A stretch of DNA of 30,029 nt from JBBQER01 sp052148155 (GCA_052148155.1 JBKQIY010000140.1:1-30029); one strand, 5' to 3'; counted from the stretch's first letter, positions 15,427 to 23,704 are shown. Notes: generated from the sequence alone by a model not told the origin. Program-made: numbers and translations.

Positions 15427-15768
15427 CTATCGATTGAGCAGCATCGCACGCCCGGCGGCCGCGGAGCCGAAGACCGCGCTGCGGGAGCGTGCCCGTTCGC
15501 AGACGCCGACCACAGCAAGTCCGACGAAAACGGTACTCACGGCAAGGGCCACGATACGTACGGTCGCGGCGTGCGTGTCAGCCCCGACGCTGAACCCATG
15601 AATTGTCGCCGTCGAAAAGCGCTCGAAGCTGGCCGTGCGGACACCTCGCGAGCCCCGTTTGGTGAAGTACGAACGTGCATGTGAGGTGAGCTCGACCGCG
15701 AACGGGAGGCAGACCGCCACGACGGCCCACGCGACCGGATGCCAGGTCGAGACGAGCCGAATCAACAC
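15427..15768 (-). CDS. Small membrane protein upstream of the two-component system
   Basis: This 113-residue product has hydrophobic segments at about residues 10-27 (WHPVAWAVVAVCLPFAVEL) and 70-90 (RIVALAVSTVFVGLAVVGV), joined by a polar stretch. I recognise no family. Codons in most of the frame end in G or C, as expected of real genes here. The start is probably GTG at 15768, with weak ribosome binding support. It ends 32 bases before the response regulator gene on the same strand, so it might be a membrane partner of that system, but this rests on position alone. Confidence 0.5.
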   Translation of the reverse strand: MLIRLVSTWHPVAWAVVAVCLPFAVELTSHARSYFTKRGSRGVRTASFERFSTATIHGFSVGADTHAATVRIVALAVSTVFVGLAVVGVCERARSRSAVFGSAAAGRAMLLNR

Positions 15769-15774
15769 GCGCGC

Positions 15775-15987
15775 TCAAACTGCGGCGGGTGTCGTGGTCT
15801 GCCGCCGACGTCCGCGCGTGCGTTCCGTGGACGCGGGGACGGCGATCGGCCTCGTCGCGTCGACGTCGTGGTGGTCGCGGCGTCGCCTCCGGGTCGGCCG
15901 AAGAGGCTGGCGACCTTGAACGTGCCGGCGACCCTGGCGCGCCCGGCGAGCCGGATGTGGTCGCTTGTGACGGGATCCGGTTGTCAT
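15775..15987 (-). CDS. Small, very basic ORF with a strong ribosome binding site
   Basis: ATG 15987 is preceded by AAGGAGG four bases away, one of the best Shine-Dalgarno sequences in the window, so translation here is likely. The 70-residue product is dominated by Arg, His, Thr and Pro and matches nothing I know. A second reading frame over the same DNA has almost pure G/C third positions (segments such as RLAGRARVAGTFKVASLFGR) and stops overlapping the start of the next gene, but it has no start codon and begins at a TGA overlapping the ATG. A frameshift, programmed or a sequence error, could therefore join the two. The gene as listed is tentative. Confidence 0.35.
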   Translation of the reverse strand: MTTGSRHKRPHPARRARQGRRHVQGRQPLRPTRRRRRDHHDVDATRPIAVPASTERTRGRRRQTTTPAAV

Positions 15988-16052
15988 CGCGCCTCCTTGC
16001 ATCGCGGGACGACAACAAGACTCGCCGCTGCCGCTCAGCGACACCTTGGATT

Positions 16053-16124
16053 CTGTGAAGAACCGGACAAGAAGTCTCAGACCTTTCGTGGTCTGTTCTT
16101 GGGCGGCTCTTTCAGATTTCACAG
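16053..16124. repeat. Long imperfect inverted repeat (hairpin) between divergent genes
   Basis: Nested complementary arms form an extended hairpin: CTGTGAA (16053-16059) with TTCACAG (16118-16124), GAA with TTC, CCG with CGG, CAAGAA (16068-16073) with TTCTTG (16096-16101), and CAGACC (16078-16083) with GGTCTG (16090-16095), around the loop TTTCGT. This gives 25 base pairs in 72 bases, interrupted by small bulges. There is no U-tract on either strand, so a simple terminator is unlikely. It lies 66 bases from the basic ORF start on the minus strand and 60 bases from the glycosyltransferase start on the plus strand. It could be a structured leader, a small RNA or an operator. Confidence 0.6.
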
Positions 16125-16183
16125 GCCGAACGCATCCAATGCGGCGAGACTGATGCCATGGCGGACAGCCGGAAGCAATCGCG

Positions 16184-18322
16184 ATGATCGTCGACGAGCT
16201 CAGGACTGAGGTCGTTGACCGCTCGTCCGACAGCCGAGGTCTCGAGCTGGGCGGCTCGGCGTCGGACGGGCGTCCATCGAGCGGTGTGGCCCGGCTGTTG
16301 CGCGGACGGGCCGACGCTCCCGCATGGGAGCGACCCGCCCTCGTCGCGCTGCTCGGCGCGACGGCGCTGCTGTACCTCTGGGGACTCGGCGCGTCGGGTT
16401 GGGCCAACACGTACTACTCGGCCGCGGTCCAAGCGGGCGCGAAGAGCTGGAAGGCGTTTTTCTTCGGCTCGCTCGATGCCGGCAACTCGATCACGGTCGA
16501 CAAGTCGCCAGGATTCCTGTGGGTGATGGAGCTCTCGGCTCGGATGTTCGGCGTGAACTCGTGGAGCATTCTCGTTCCGCAGGCGCTTGAGGGAGTCGCC
16601 GCGGTTGGTGTGCTCTATGCGACGGTCCGCCGATGGTTTTCGCCGGCCGCCGCTCTGCTCGCAGGCTTGGTGCTCGCGACGACACCGGTCGCCGCACTGA
16701 TGTTCCGCTTCAACAACCCCGACGCGCTGCTCGTGCTCGTGCTCACCGGTGCGGCATACGCCCTGACGCGTGCGCTCGAGTTGGGCAGTACCCGGTGGGT
16801 CGTGTTCGCGTTCTCGTTGGTCGGATTCGGCTTCCTCGCCAAGATGCTGCAAGCGTTCATCGTGCTGCCCGCGTTCGGTCTGGTCTACCTGTTCGCGGGA
16901 CCGCCTCGCCTTGGCCGTCGCGTCTGGCAACTCTTCCTGGGCGGCGTGGCGATGCTCGCGTCGGCGGGCTGGTGGATCGCAATTGTGCAACTCACACCGG
17001 CCGCGAACCGCCCGTACATCGGCGGTTCGCAGAACAACAGCCTGTGGAACCTGATGTTCGGATACAACGGTTTCGGCCGCCTCACCGGCAACGAGAACGG
17101 CAGCGTCACCAACGGCGGCGCCTCACCTTGGGGAATCACCGGGCTGACGCGTCTGTTCAACGCCGACTTCGGCGGCCAAATCTCGTGGTTGCTGCCGGCC
17201 GCGTTGGTACTGCTCGCCGCCGGACTCGCGTTCACCTGGAACCGTCCCCGAACGGACCGGACCCGCACCGCGCTGTTGCTTTGGGGTGGCTGGCTGGTGG
17301 TGACGTCCGCGTTGTTCAGCTTCGGGAAGGGCATCATCCACCCCTACTACTCGGTCGCGCTCGGCCCGGCGATCGGTGCCGTCGTCGGGATCGGAGCGGT
17401 CACGCTCTGGTCGCGGCGAAGCGCGTACGCGCAGTACGTACTCACCGCCGCGTTCGCGGTCACGGTCGTCTGGTCGTACGTGTTGCTCGATCGAACGCCG
17501 ACCTGGCATCCGTGGCTGCGCGCCGGGTTGGCGATCAGCAGCTTCGTGGTTCTGGCCGCGATGATGCTGTGGCATACGCTCGGGCGCAGGAGCACCGTCG
17601 CGGTCGCGGCTGGCGCGGTCGTGGTGGCCTTGCTCGGGCCGGGCGCCTACACGTTGGCCACCGCGGCGACGCCTCACAACGGGGCGATCCCGTCGGCCGG
17701 CCCGACCGTCGCCGGCGGCTTCGGTCGTGGTGGCCGGGTTGCGTTCCGACGCGGCGGGTTCCGCGCGGGCGGGTTCGTCCCACCCGGCTTCGGTCAAGGT
17801 GGTTTCGGTCAAGGCGGCGCCGGTCAAGGCGCTGTCGGTCCGGGAGGTTTCGGTCAAGGCGCTGCCGGCCCGGGCGGTGGCGGCCCGGTCACCTCGCCGA
17901 CGCCGCGCGGCATTCCTGGATTCGGCGCTCCGCCCGGCGGAGCGGTCGGAGGCGGCGGCTTCTTGAACGGCACGTCCGTGAGTGCCGCGGCTCGGTCCTT
18001 GCTCGAGTCCGGCAGCTCGGGCTTCCGTTGGGTCGCCGCGACCGTCGACGCCAACAACGCGGCGAGTTACCAACTCGCCACGGGTCGGCCCATCATGGCG
18101 ATCGGCGGATTCAACGGAACCGATCCCTCACCGACCCTCTCGGAGTTCGAACGCGCCGTCGCCGCCCACGAAATCCACTACTTCATCGCAGGTGGCGGCG
18201 GGGGCGGGCCCGGCCGCGCGAGCGGCGCGGTGGCCGGCGAGATCACGTCGTGGGTGGAAGGCCACTTCACGCCGACGACGGTCGGCGGGGTGACGCTCTA
18301 CGATCTCAGCGTCGGTCAGTGA
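16184..18322 (+). CDS. ArnT/YkcB-like polyprenol-phosphate glycosyltransferase (GT39-type membrane protein)
   Basis: The 712-residue product resembles bacterial GT-C enzymes of the ArnT/YkcB group, which use lipid-linked sugars to modify cell-surface molecules. About the first 480 residues hold roughly a dozen TM helices, with NTYYSAAVQAG and DKSPGFLWVMELSARMFG in the first periplasmic loop, RFNNPDALLVLVL, and GKGIIHPYYSVALGPAIGA. A Gly-rich linker of FGQGG-type repeats spans about residues 508-595. The last about 115 residues (GFRWVAATVDANNAASYQLATG, HYFIAGGGGGG, LYDLS) match the YkcA/B-like C-terminal domain. The sugar and acceptor are unknown. ATG 16184 has only a weak binding site. Its 3' end overlaps the convergent MFS gene by seven bases. 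Confidence 0.88.
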   Translation: MIVDELRTEVVDRSSDSRGLELGGSASDGRPSSGVARLLRGRADAPAWERPALVALLGATALLYLWGLGASGWANTYYSAAVQAGAKSWKAFFFGSLDAGNSITVDKSPGFLWVMELSARMFGVNSWSILVPQALEGVAAVGVLYATVRRWFSPAAALLAGLVLATTPVAALMFRFNNPDALLVLVLTGAAYALTRALELGSTRWVVFAFSLVGFGFLAKMLQAFIVLPAFGLVYLFAGPPRLGRRVWQLFLGGVAMLASAGWWIAIVQLTPAANRPYIGGSQNNSLWNLMFGYNGFGRLTGNENGSVTNGGASPWGITGLTRLFNADFGGQISWLLPAALVLLAAGLAFTWNRPRTDRTRTALLLWGGWLVVTSALFSFGKGIIHPYYSVALGPAIGAVVGIGAVTLWSRRSAYAQYVLTAAFAVTVVWSYVLLDRTPTWHPWLRAGLAISSFVVLAAMMLWHTLGRRSTVAVAAGAVVVALLGPGAYTLATAATPHNGAIPSAGPTVAGGFGRGGRVAFRRGGFRAGGFVPPGFGQGGFGQGGAGQGAVGPGGFGQGAAGPGGGGPVTSPTPRGIPGFGAPPGGAVGGGGFLNGTSVSAAARSLLESGSSGFRWVAATVDANNAASYQLATGRPIMAIGGFNGTDPSPTLSEFERAVAAHEIHYFIAGGGGGGPGRASGAVAGEITSWVEGHFTPTTVGGVTLYDLSVGQ
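17707..17970 (+). repeat. Glycine-rich repeat linker inside the glycosyltransferase
   Basis: In-frame short repeats encoding GFGQGG, GAGQGA and GPGG units join the membrane domain to the C-terminal extracytoplasmic domain. The DNA shows repeated GGTTTCGGTCAAGGC-like units at 17790-17865. Such tracts can expand or contract by slippage and are also prone to assembly error. Confidence 0.75.
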
Positions 18323-19998
18323 AGCAACGCGGGGTCGGGGTCGAGCGGTTCGAGCGGCTCGAATCCGTCGGCGCCGTGTCGGTGCTCGTTGGCGTCCACG
18401 GGGGGCGCGGTCGGAATGAGCAACGACAGCAACGAGCCCAACGCGACGACGACGAACGCGAATATCAGCGCCACGCGCGTCCCGTGCACGACGCCCTGTT
18501 CGACCGCGGCGCGAAGAATGGCCGCGTTGGCGGAACTTGCCGTGTTCGCGGGCGCGTAGCCGGACCCGAGCGCGTGCACACCGGCGAGGGCCTGTGCTTG
18601 CAAAGCGGCCGGCAGCGCCGCAGCCTTGATGCGCTGCACCGCATGACTGACTGTTTGCACTGTCAGCACGGTGCCGATCACCGCGACGCCGAGCGCGCTG
18701 CCGACTTGCCGGACGGTGGTGTTCGCTCCGCTGGCCACTCCGGAACCTTCGGGCGGAATCTCGGAAAGCACGACATTGGTGAGCTGTGCGAGCGCGAACC
18801 CCACGCCGGTGCCGTACAGAGCGAGGCCTGGGAGCAGGCCAAGCGCGGTCAAGTGCAACGAGATCACGCGCAGCATCAACAGTAATCCGATCTCGTAGAT
18901 CACGAGTCCGGCGCGCACAACCTGAATTGTGCCGAAGCGGTGGATGAGGCGCCCACCGAGTTGCGCGCCGACGATGACGAACAAGCCCGACGGCAACACC
19001 CACAGGCCGTTGTGCCACGGCGATATGTGCCGACCGTCCTGTAAGAACACTGGCAGCACGAAGCTGATGCCGAGCTGACCCATCGCGAGCACTACTCCCG
19101 CGAGCAGGCCGTATCGGTACGTCTTGAAACGCAAATACGCGAACTCGAACAGCGGGTGGCCGTTGCGGCGTTCCTTTGCCTGTTCGACGATCACGAAGGT
19201 CGCGAGCACCGCGATCGCGATCGCGAAGAAAAACGGGATCACCGAGACGGCCCGGGTCGCGGGCCAGACCACATGGCCGGCGACAGTGAAGTCCTTGATC
19301 GGCGTCAGCCATCCGTAGATGCCGCCTTCGCTGAGCGCGAACACGAGCGAGAACATGCCAACCGCGATCAGGGCTGCGCCCGGGGCGTCGACCCTGACCG
19401 TTCGCGACGACCGCTCGCCGTGCTGCATGAAAACCAGCGCGCCCACGATCGCGAGCGGAGCGATCACGACATTGATCCGGAACGCCCACCGCCAGGAGTA
19501 AAAGTTGGTCAGGAAGCCACCGACGACCGGTCCGGAAGCAGCGGCGACTCCCGCGGTGGCTCCCCACGTCGCGAACGCCGTGGCGCGCTCGCGACCGTGG
19601 AATGTCGTCGACAGGATCGCGAGGGTCGCGGGGAGCATCAGCGACGCGCCGATCCCTTCGATGATCGCTTCGCCCAGGATCATCACACCCACAGAGTGCG
19701 AAACCGACGCGATCAGCGATCCGACGCCGAACAACGCGGCGCCGATGATGAAGATGCGACGATGGCCGTAGACGTCGCCGAGACGCCCACCGATGATCAG
19801 CAGCGTCGCGAACGTCAACGCGTAGCCGGTGATGACCCACTCGACGCTTGCGAGCGTCGTGTGGAAGTCGCGAATGATCGTGGGGATCGCGACGTTCAGC
19901 ACCGTGTTGTCGAGCACGACGATGAACGCCGAGACGATCACAATCGTGAGCGTGATCCAACGCCGCGGATCCGGACGCGCGTCGAGCTCGCCGGTCAT
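18316..19998 (-). CDS. MFS drug exporter, DHA2 family (EmrB/QacA type)
   Basis: The 560-residue product fits the 14-TM DHA2 family of proton-driven multidrug exporters. Landmarks are FIVVLDNTVLNVAIPTI in TM1 (the D..V.NVALP motif), the loop motif GGRLGDVYGHRRIF (motif A), motif C in the GVAAASGPVVGG segment, and WRWAFRINVVIAP. The substrate is not predictable. Its ATG overlaps the stop of the TetR gene by four bases (ATGA), so TetR and this exporter form one operon reading leftward from the shared operator at 20647-20670. Confidence 0.94.
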   Translation of the reverse strand: MTGELDARPDPRRWITLTIVIVSAFIVVLDNTVLNVAIPTIIRDFHTTLASVEWVITGYALTFATLLIIGGRLGDVYGHRRIFIIGAALFGVGSLIASVSHSVGVMILGEAIIEGIGASLMLPATLAILSTTFHGRERATAFATWGATAGVAAASGPVVGGFLTNFYSWRWAFRINVVIAPLAIVGALVFMQHGERSSRTVRVDAPGAALIAVGMFSLVFALSEGGIYGWLTPIKDFTVAGHVVWPATRAVSVIPFFFAIAIAVLATFVIVEQAKERRNGHPLFEFAYLRFKTYRYGLLAGVVLAMGQLGISFVLPVFLQDGRHISPWHNGLWVLPSGLFVIVGAQLGGRLIHRFGTIQVVRAGLVIYEIGLLLMLRVISLHLTALGLLPGLALYGTGVGFALAQLTNVVLSEIPPEGSGVASGANTTVRQVGSALGVAVIGTVLTVQTVSHAVQRIKAAALPAALQAQALAGVHALGSGYAPANTASSANAAILRAAVEQGVVHGTRVALIFAFVVVALGSLLSLLIPTAPPVDANEHRHGADGFEPLEPLDPDPALLH

Positions 19999-20645
19999 CG
20001 GGGCGTGGGTGTCTTCAGTCGTCCAAGCTGCGCAAAGTCGAGCGGCTGGCCGGGCAGGTGACTTGCCTTCAGCGGCCGCAGGCCGTCGAGGATGAGCGCG
20101 ACGTAACGTTCGCGCAACACCGGCTGAAGATCGCCGGCGAGCGCGGTGGCGTGGGCGACGCCGGAAAACAGCATCGCGACGTCGGCAGGGCCGATGTCGG
20201 GACGAATCGCGCCGGCTTCTTGCGCGCGGGTCACGAGCTCACCGATCGCGCCGCGCAGCGCGTCCCGTACCGACTGGGCGGAGACGGGCAGGTCGATCTC
20301 AGTCGCCATGTGCTCGGCCAGCGCCCGGTGGCGGGCCTGGAACTCCGACAGCGCGAAAAAGAACGTCTGGAACGCCGCGCCTGGATCCGGCTGACGCAGC
20401 GCGCCTTCCGCGTCCGCCAACAGCGACTCGTACATCGCCTCGAGCACCGCCTCCACCAGCGCTTGCTTCGTCGGGAAGTGCCGACAGACCGTTCCGACGC
20501 CCACGCCGGCCCGGCGTGCGACCTCGTCGATCTGTGCCCGGAGGCCCATTTCGGAGAACACGTCCTCCGCCGCGACCAGTACCCGCTCCCGATTTCGGCG
20601 GGCATCGGAACGCATCGGCCGAATCGGCTGGCAATCGGAAGCCAC
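19995..20645 (-). CDS. TetR-family transcriptional regulator
   Basis: The 216-residue product has an N-terminal TetR HTH (about residues 14-62): RRNRERVLVAAEDVFSEMGLRAQIDEVARRAGVGVGTVCRHFPTK in sequence, with the recognition helix at VGTVCRHF. The C-terminal ligand domain is variable, as usual. The first in-frame start is GTG 20645, right beside a 24-bp palindrome. A TACTAT -10 box on the minus strand seven bases before it suggests a leaderless message. The ATG at 20615 (MRSDARRN) is an alternative start. It is co-operonic with the downstream exporter and divergent from a second exporter, so it probably represses both and itself until a ligand binds. Confidence 0.93.
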   Translation of the reverse strand: MASDCQPIRPMRSDARRNRERVLVAAEDVFSEMGLRAQIDEVARRAGVGVGTVCRHFPTKQALVEAVLEAMYESLLADAEGALRQPDPGAAFQTFFFALSEFQARHRALAEHMATEIDLPVSAQSVRDALRGAIGELVTRAQEAGAIRPDIGPADVAMLFSGVAHATALAGDLQPVLRERYVALILDGLRPLKASHLPGQPLDFAQLGRLKTPTPR

Positions 20646-20646
20646 G

Positions 20647-20670
20647 TTCCGTATAGTACCGTATGCGGAA
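20647..20670. promoter_or_regulatory. TetR operator with overlapping divergent -10 boxes
   Basis: The dyad TTCCGTATA (20647-20655), spacer GTACCG, TATGCGGAA (20662-20670) pairs at eight of nine arm positions. Its centre contains a plus-strand -10 TATAGT (20652-20657) for the exporter at 20663 and an overlapping minus-strand -10 TACTAT (20658-20653) for tetR. A repressor bound here would block both promoters. This is the expected TetR arrangement, inferred from sequence. Confidence 0.7.
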
Positions 20671-22378
20671 GCACCCTTCCACTTGGCCGGGTGCTTCTGA
20701 CCGCCCGCCCGCCGAAAGTGTCGATCCTGTGACCACCACCAGTGTGTCGTCTTCCGACACGACCCTGTACACGCGGCGCTGGTGGACGCTGTCGGTGCTG
20801 TGTCTCAGCCTGCTGATCGTCTTCGTTGGCAACTCGAGCCTCAACGTCACGCTCCCGACCCTCGCCCGTCAACTGCACGCAACCGAGTCGCAGCTGCAGT
20901 GGGTCGTTGCCAGCTACTCGCTTGTGTTCGCTGGGCTGTTGTTCACGACCGGCGCGCTCGGCGATCGCTTCGGGCGCAAGGGAGCGCTCCAGCTCGGGCT
21001 GTTGTTGTTTCTCGTCGGGGCCGGGCTCGCGTCCGCGTCCAGCGCGATGTGGGAGCTGATCGCGTGCCGCGCCGTCATGGGAGCAGCCGGCGCACTCATC
21101 ATGCCGTCGACACTCTCGATCCTCATCAACGTCTTCGACGCGCACGAACGGCCCAAGGCGATCGCGATCTGGGCGAGTGTCACCGGCGCGGCTGGCGCGC
21201 TCGGGCCGGTCGCCAGCGGCTACCTCCTCGGGCACTTCTGGTTCGGATCGGTGTTCCTCGTCAACGTCCCGATCATCGCGGTTGCGCTCGTCGCGGGCTG
21301 GTTCCTCGTGCCCACGTCACGAGATCCACAACAGGCTGCGCTCGACCCAATCGGCGCAATCCTGTCAATCATCGGAATCGTGGCCCTCGTGTACGGCCTG
21401 ATTCAAGCGCCGTCCTCTGGCTGGGCCAGCACGTCGACGCTCGGAGCCTTCGCGGTGGCGATCCTGGTCCTGGTGGCCTTCGTGGCGTGGGAGCTGCGCG
21501 TCGCCGAACCGATGCTCGACATGCACTTCTTCAAGAACCCGGCGTTCAGTACGGGCACCGGCGGCATGATCCTCGTATTCCTCTCGATGTACGGCGTGAT
21601 CTTCCTGATCACCCAGTACTTCCAGCTCGTGCGGGGCTACAGCCCGCTGTCGGCGGCGTTACGCACCTTGCCGATCGCGCTGATCATGATTGTTGTCTCT
21701 CCGCTCACGCCCCGTCTTTCGGCGAGGTTCGGTGCGCACCGAACCGTCGCGTTCGGCATGATCAGCATCTCGATCGCGTTCGCCATGTTGGCGACCCTCG
21801 GCGTACACAGCCCGTACGCCTTCATGGTTGTTTGCTTTGTTCCCCTCACTGGCGGCATCGCACTCACGATGTCGCCGATGACTGCGTCGATCATGTCGGC
21901 GGTGCCGGCGCGGCGGGCCGGCGCCGGCTCTGCGATGAACGATGCGACGCGAGAGCTAGGCGCGGCGCTCGGCATCGCGGTGCTCGGAAGTGTTGCTGCG
22001 TCGCGATACGACAGTCAGGTCGCGAAGTTCTTGCACGGGCTGTCGGCGAGCCAACGCGCCACCGCGAACACCTCGATTGCCGGCGCACTGCGCGTGGCGG
22101 GCACACTGACGCAGCATGCATCGCTGCTGTTAGACGCCGGTTCGAAAGGCGCGTTCGTGAGCGGTCTGCATCTCGCCGCCATTGCGGGTGCGTGCCTCGC
22201 CCTGATCGCCGCCGTGTTCGTCATGCGGTACCTGCCGCACTCGCTGGTCCCCGAGGGCGCGGCGCGAGGACCGCTTGAAGCAGTGGAGGACATGGCGGAC
22301 GTCGGGATCCCGGGCGCCATGCCGGTGTTCGCCGACGCCGCGAACAGTGAGCGCGCGCTCGGAGAGCGTTCGGCCTGA
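20663..22378 (+). CDS. MFS drug exporter, DHA2 family (second copy, divergent)
   Basis: The product (571 residues from ATG 20663) is another 14-TM DHA2 exporter: FVGNSSLNVTLPTLARQL in TM1, TGALGDRFGRKGALQLG (motif A), a motif C-like GAAGALGPVASGYLLG, and LDPIGAILSIIGIVALVYG. It is not a close copy of the other exporter, so this is unlikely to be a recent tandem duplication. The start is uncertain: ATG 20663 lies five bases after the TATAGT -10 (leaderless), while GTG 20728 would remove a 21-residue hydrophilic leader and begin MTTTS, a usual N-terminus for the family. Regulated by the TetR palindrome in which its promoter is embedded. Confidence 0.92.
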   Translation: MRKHPSTWPGASDRPPAESVDPVTTTSVSSSDTTLYTRRWWTLSVLCLSLLIVFVGNSSLNVTLPTLARQLHATESQLQWVVASYSLVFAGLLFTTGALGDRFGRKGALQLGLLLFLVGAGLASASSAMWELIACRAVMGAAGALIMPSTLSILINVFDAHERPKAIAIWASVTGAAGALGPVASGYLLGHFWFGSVFLVNVPIIAVALVAGWFLVPTSRDPQQAALDPIGAILSIIGIVALVYGLIQAPSSGWASTSTLGAFAVAILVLVAFVAWELRVAEPMLDMHFFKNPAFSTGTGGMILVFLSMYGVIFLITQYFQLVRGYSPLSAALRTLPIALIMIVVSPLTPRLSARFGAHRTVAFGMISISIAFAMLATLGVHSPYAFMVVCFVPLTGGIALTMSPMTASIMSAVPARRAGAGSAMNDATRELGAALGIAVLGSVAASRYDSQVAKFLHGLSASQRATANTSIAGALRVAGTLTQHASLLLDAGSKGAFVSGLHLAAIAGACLALIAAVFVMRYLPHSLVPEGAARGPLEAVEDMADVGIPGAMPVFADAANSERALGERSA

Positions 22379-22387
22379 CCGGATGGG

Positions 22388-23650
22388 CTACGGCTGGTTC
22401 GCCCACCACGCGCCGAGATACGCAGCCGCCGCGAGGTAGAGGCGACGCTGCGACGGGTCGTCGTCGGCTGCGTCGAGGCAGGCGAGGGTGTACTTCGCGA
22501 CGTGCGCGTCCGGGTGACTGGCGGCCCGTGCCGCCACGACGCCAACGATCGTCGCGAGCTCATCATCGGAGGCGTGATACACGGCGCCCGCGGCCGTCTC
22601 CGGATCGGCGTCGAGCGCGTCGGCCGGCGTGATCGCGGTTCGGTCGGGCAGTCGATCGATGTCGACGTCGTGGCTGCTCTGTGCGGCACGAAACGCCACG
22701 ACGTATGTCGCCGCGGTCGCGGTCGCCACGGTCGGGTTCGACAGCCGCGAGATGATGCCGAGCACCGACTGGGGAAGTGTCAGGCCGTGCGACCAGCCGT
22801 ACGGCGCGAACGCGACGTCGTCTTGAAGCATCGACATCGCCGCCACCCGCAAAATGGCGGCGCCAGCGGCGGCGAGATCAGGCGGAAGCGAAGCACGAAT
22901 CACCTCGCGCGCCTGTCCACCACTATCGACTTGGTGCACGGTGGGAAAGATGAAGTCGCTGCCGGGAAAACCGAGGCGCGGAGTGCGCGCGAGCGCGTCC
23001 GCGAAACTCCGGGCGTCCGAGCCGCACGCTTCGATCTCGTGTTGTATCCACTCGATACGCAGCTCGGATTGGCGCGCCACTTCGCGTACCAGCGGCCGGA
23101 GCAAGGCGAGCGCGGCTCGGTTGCCGACCGCGGTCCGGCCAAGATGAAAGAAGTAGATGCTGGCGTGGCCGGCCGCAGCCAGACTGGTCACCGTCGACGG
23201 CGCGAGGGCCATGACGTCGTCGGTTGACGCGTGGCGGGAGAGCCACGATGCCGCAGCGTCAACCAGAGCCAGATCCTTCTCTCGGGTCGCGGCCAGGAGC
23301 GCTGACCGGGCGGCGGCCGGCGACTCGAACGTGCGGCTCACGACAGGTTCCATGCGCTGACCGGCGCGTTCGTACGTCGCGGCGACCCAGACCATCCGCT
23401 TTCGCACACGGTCGCGGCGATCGGGCGGAACCAGACGCAGGAGGGCCCGGCGGGCCAGCAGCTCGAGCGGTGCGTGAAGGACGAACGAACTCGCCGGATC
23501 TTGCTTCGGTCGCGCCACGACTTGCGCCGTGATGGCGAAGAGCTGATCGTCGGAGAGCTCACCGAAGTGGCGACGGCCGTACTCGCCCTCGACGTCGTCG
23601 GGGTCGAAACCGGACAGATGGTGAGTCGGTGATGCCGCGTCGAGGTCCAT
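22388..23650 (-). CDS. Protein of unknown function, predicted SoxR target
   Basis: I do not firmly recognise this 420-residue protein. It is mostly alpha-helical and Ala-rich, with no signal peptide or clear TM segment. Distinctive segments are GHASIYFFHLGRTAVGNRAA (161-180), YGWSHGLTLPQSVLG (284-298), AATYVVAFRAAQ (313-324) and HVAKYTLACLDAA (383-395), with conserved-looking His residues that might bind a metal or cofactor. A distant relation to questin-oxidase-like proteins is possible but unproved. The ATG at 23650 is six bases from a TACGGT -10 box, so the message is probably leaderless. The promoter has a SoxR box in a 19-bp spacer, and soxR is divergent, which suggests induction by redox-cycling compounds. 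Confidence 0.75.
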   Translation of the reverse strand: MDLDAASPTHHLSGFDPDDVEGEYGRRHFGELSDDQLFAITAQVVARPKQDPASSFVLHAPLELLARRALLRLVPPDRRDRVRKRMVWVAATYERAGQRMEPVVSRTFESPAAARSALLAATREKDLALVDAAASWLSRHASTDDVMALAPSTVTSLAAAGHASIYFFHLGRTAVGNRAALALLRPLVREVARQSELRIEWIQHEIEACGSDARSFADALARTPRLGFPGSDFIFPTVHQVDSGGQAREVIRASLPPDLAAAGAAILRVAAMSMLQDDVAFAPYGWSHGLTLPQSVLGIISRLSNPTVATATAATYVVAFRAAQSSHDVDIDRLPDRTAITPADALDADPETAAGAVYHASDDELATIVGVVAARAASHPDAHVAKYTLACLDAADDDPSQRRLYLAAAAYLGAWWANQP

Positions 23651-23656
23651 GGCAGG

Positions 23657-23687
23657 ACCGTATTACCTAAACCTAACTTGAGGTCAA
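23657..23687 (-). promoter_or_regulatory. SoxR-type promoter with SoxR box
   Basis: On the minus strand, -35 TTGACC (23687-23682) and -10 TACGGT (23662-23657) are separated by exactly 19 bp, the overlong spacer typical of SoxR/MerR-activated promoters. The SoxR box at 23666-23683 (CCTAAACCTAACTTGAGG on the plus strand) matches the enterobacterial box CCTCAAGTTAACTTGAGG at 15 of 18 positions. The ATG of the target gene follows six bases after the -10. Confidence 0.82.
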
Positions 23688-23690
23688 GAG

Positions 23691-23696
23691 TATAAT
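23691..23696 (+). promoter_or_regulatory. Candidate -10 box (TATAAT) of soxR
   Basis: A perfect TATAAT lies eight bases before the GTG start of soxR and seven bases downstream of the SoxR box. No good -35 is visible. The nearness of the box suggests that SoxR could also affect its own synthesis. Confidence 0.55.
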
Positions 23697-23704
23697 TGCT
23701 GTTC

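Noticed and set aside
17790..17865. CRISPR-like array
   Set aside because: The repeats are short, directly abutting and in frame with a Gly-rich protein linker; there are no spacers.
16633..18885. Long plus-strand frame overlapping the glycosyltransferase and running past its end
   Set aside because: Arg-rich shadow frame; the glycosyltransferase frame carries the TM helices and family motifs.
18128..19960. Very long alternative minus-strand frame over the exporter gene
   Set aside because: It is a frame-shifted shadow of the DHA2 exporter; its product is His/Arg-rich and has no TM segments.
18316..22378. Recent tandem duplication of the MFS exporter
   Set aside because: The two exporters share family motifs only; their N-termini, loops and C-termini differ throughout.
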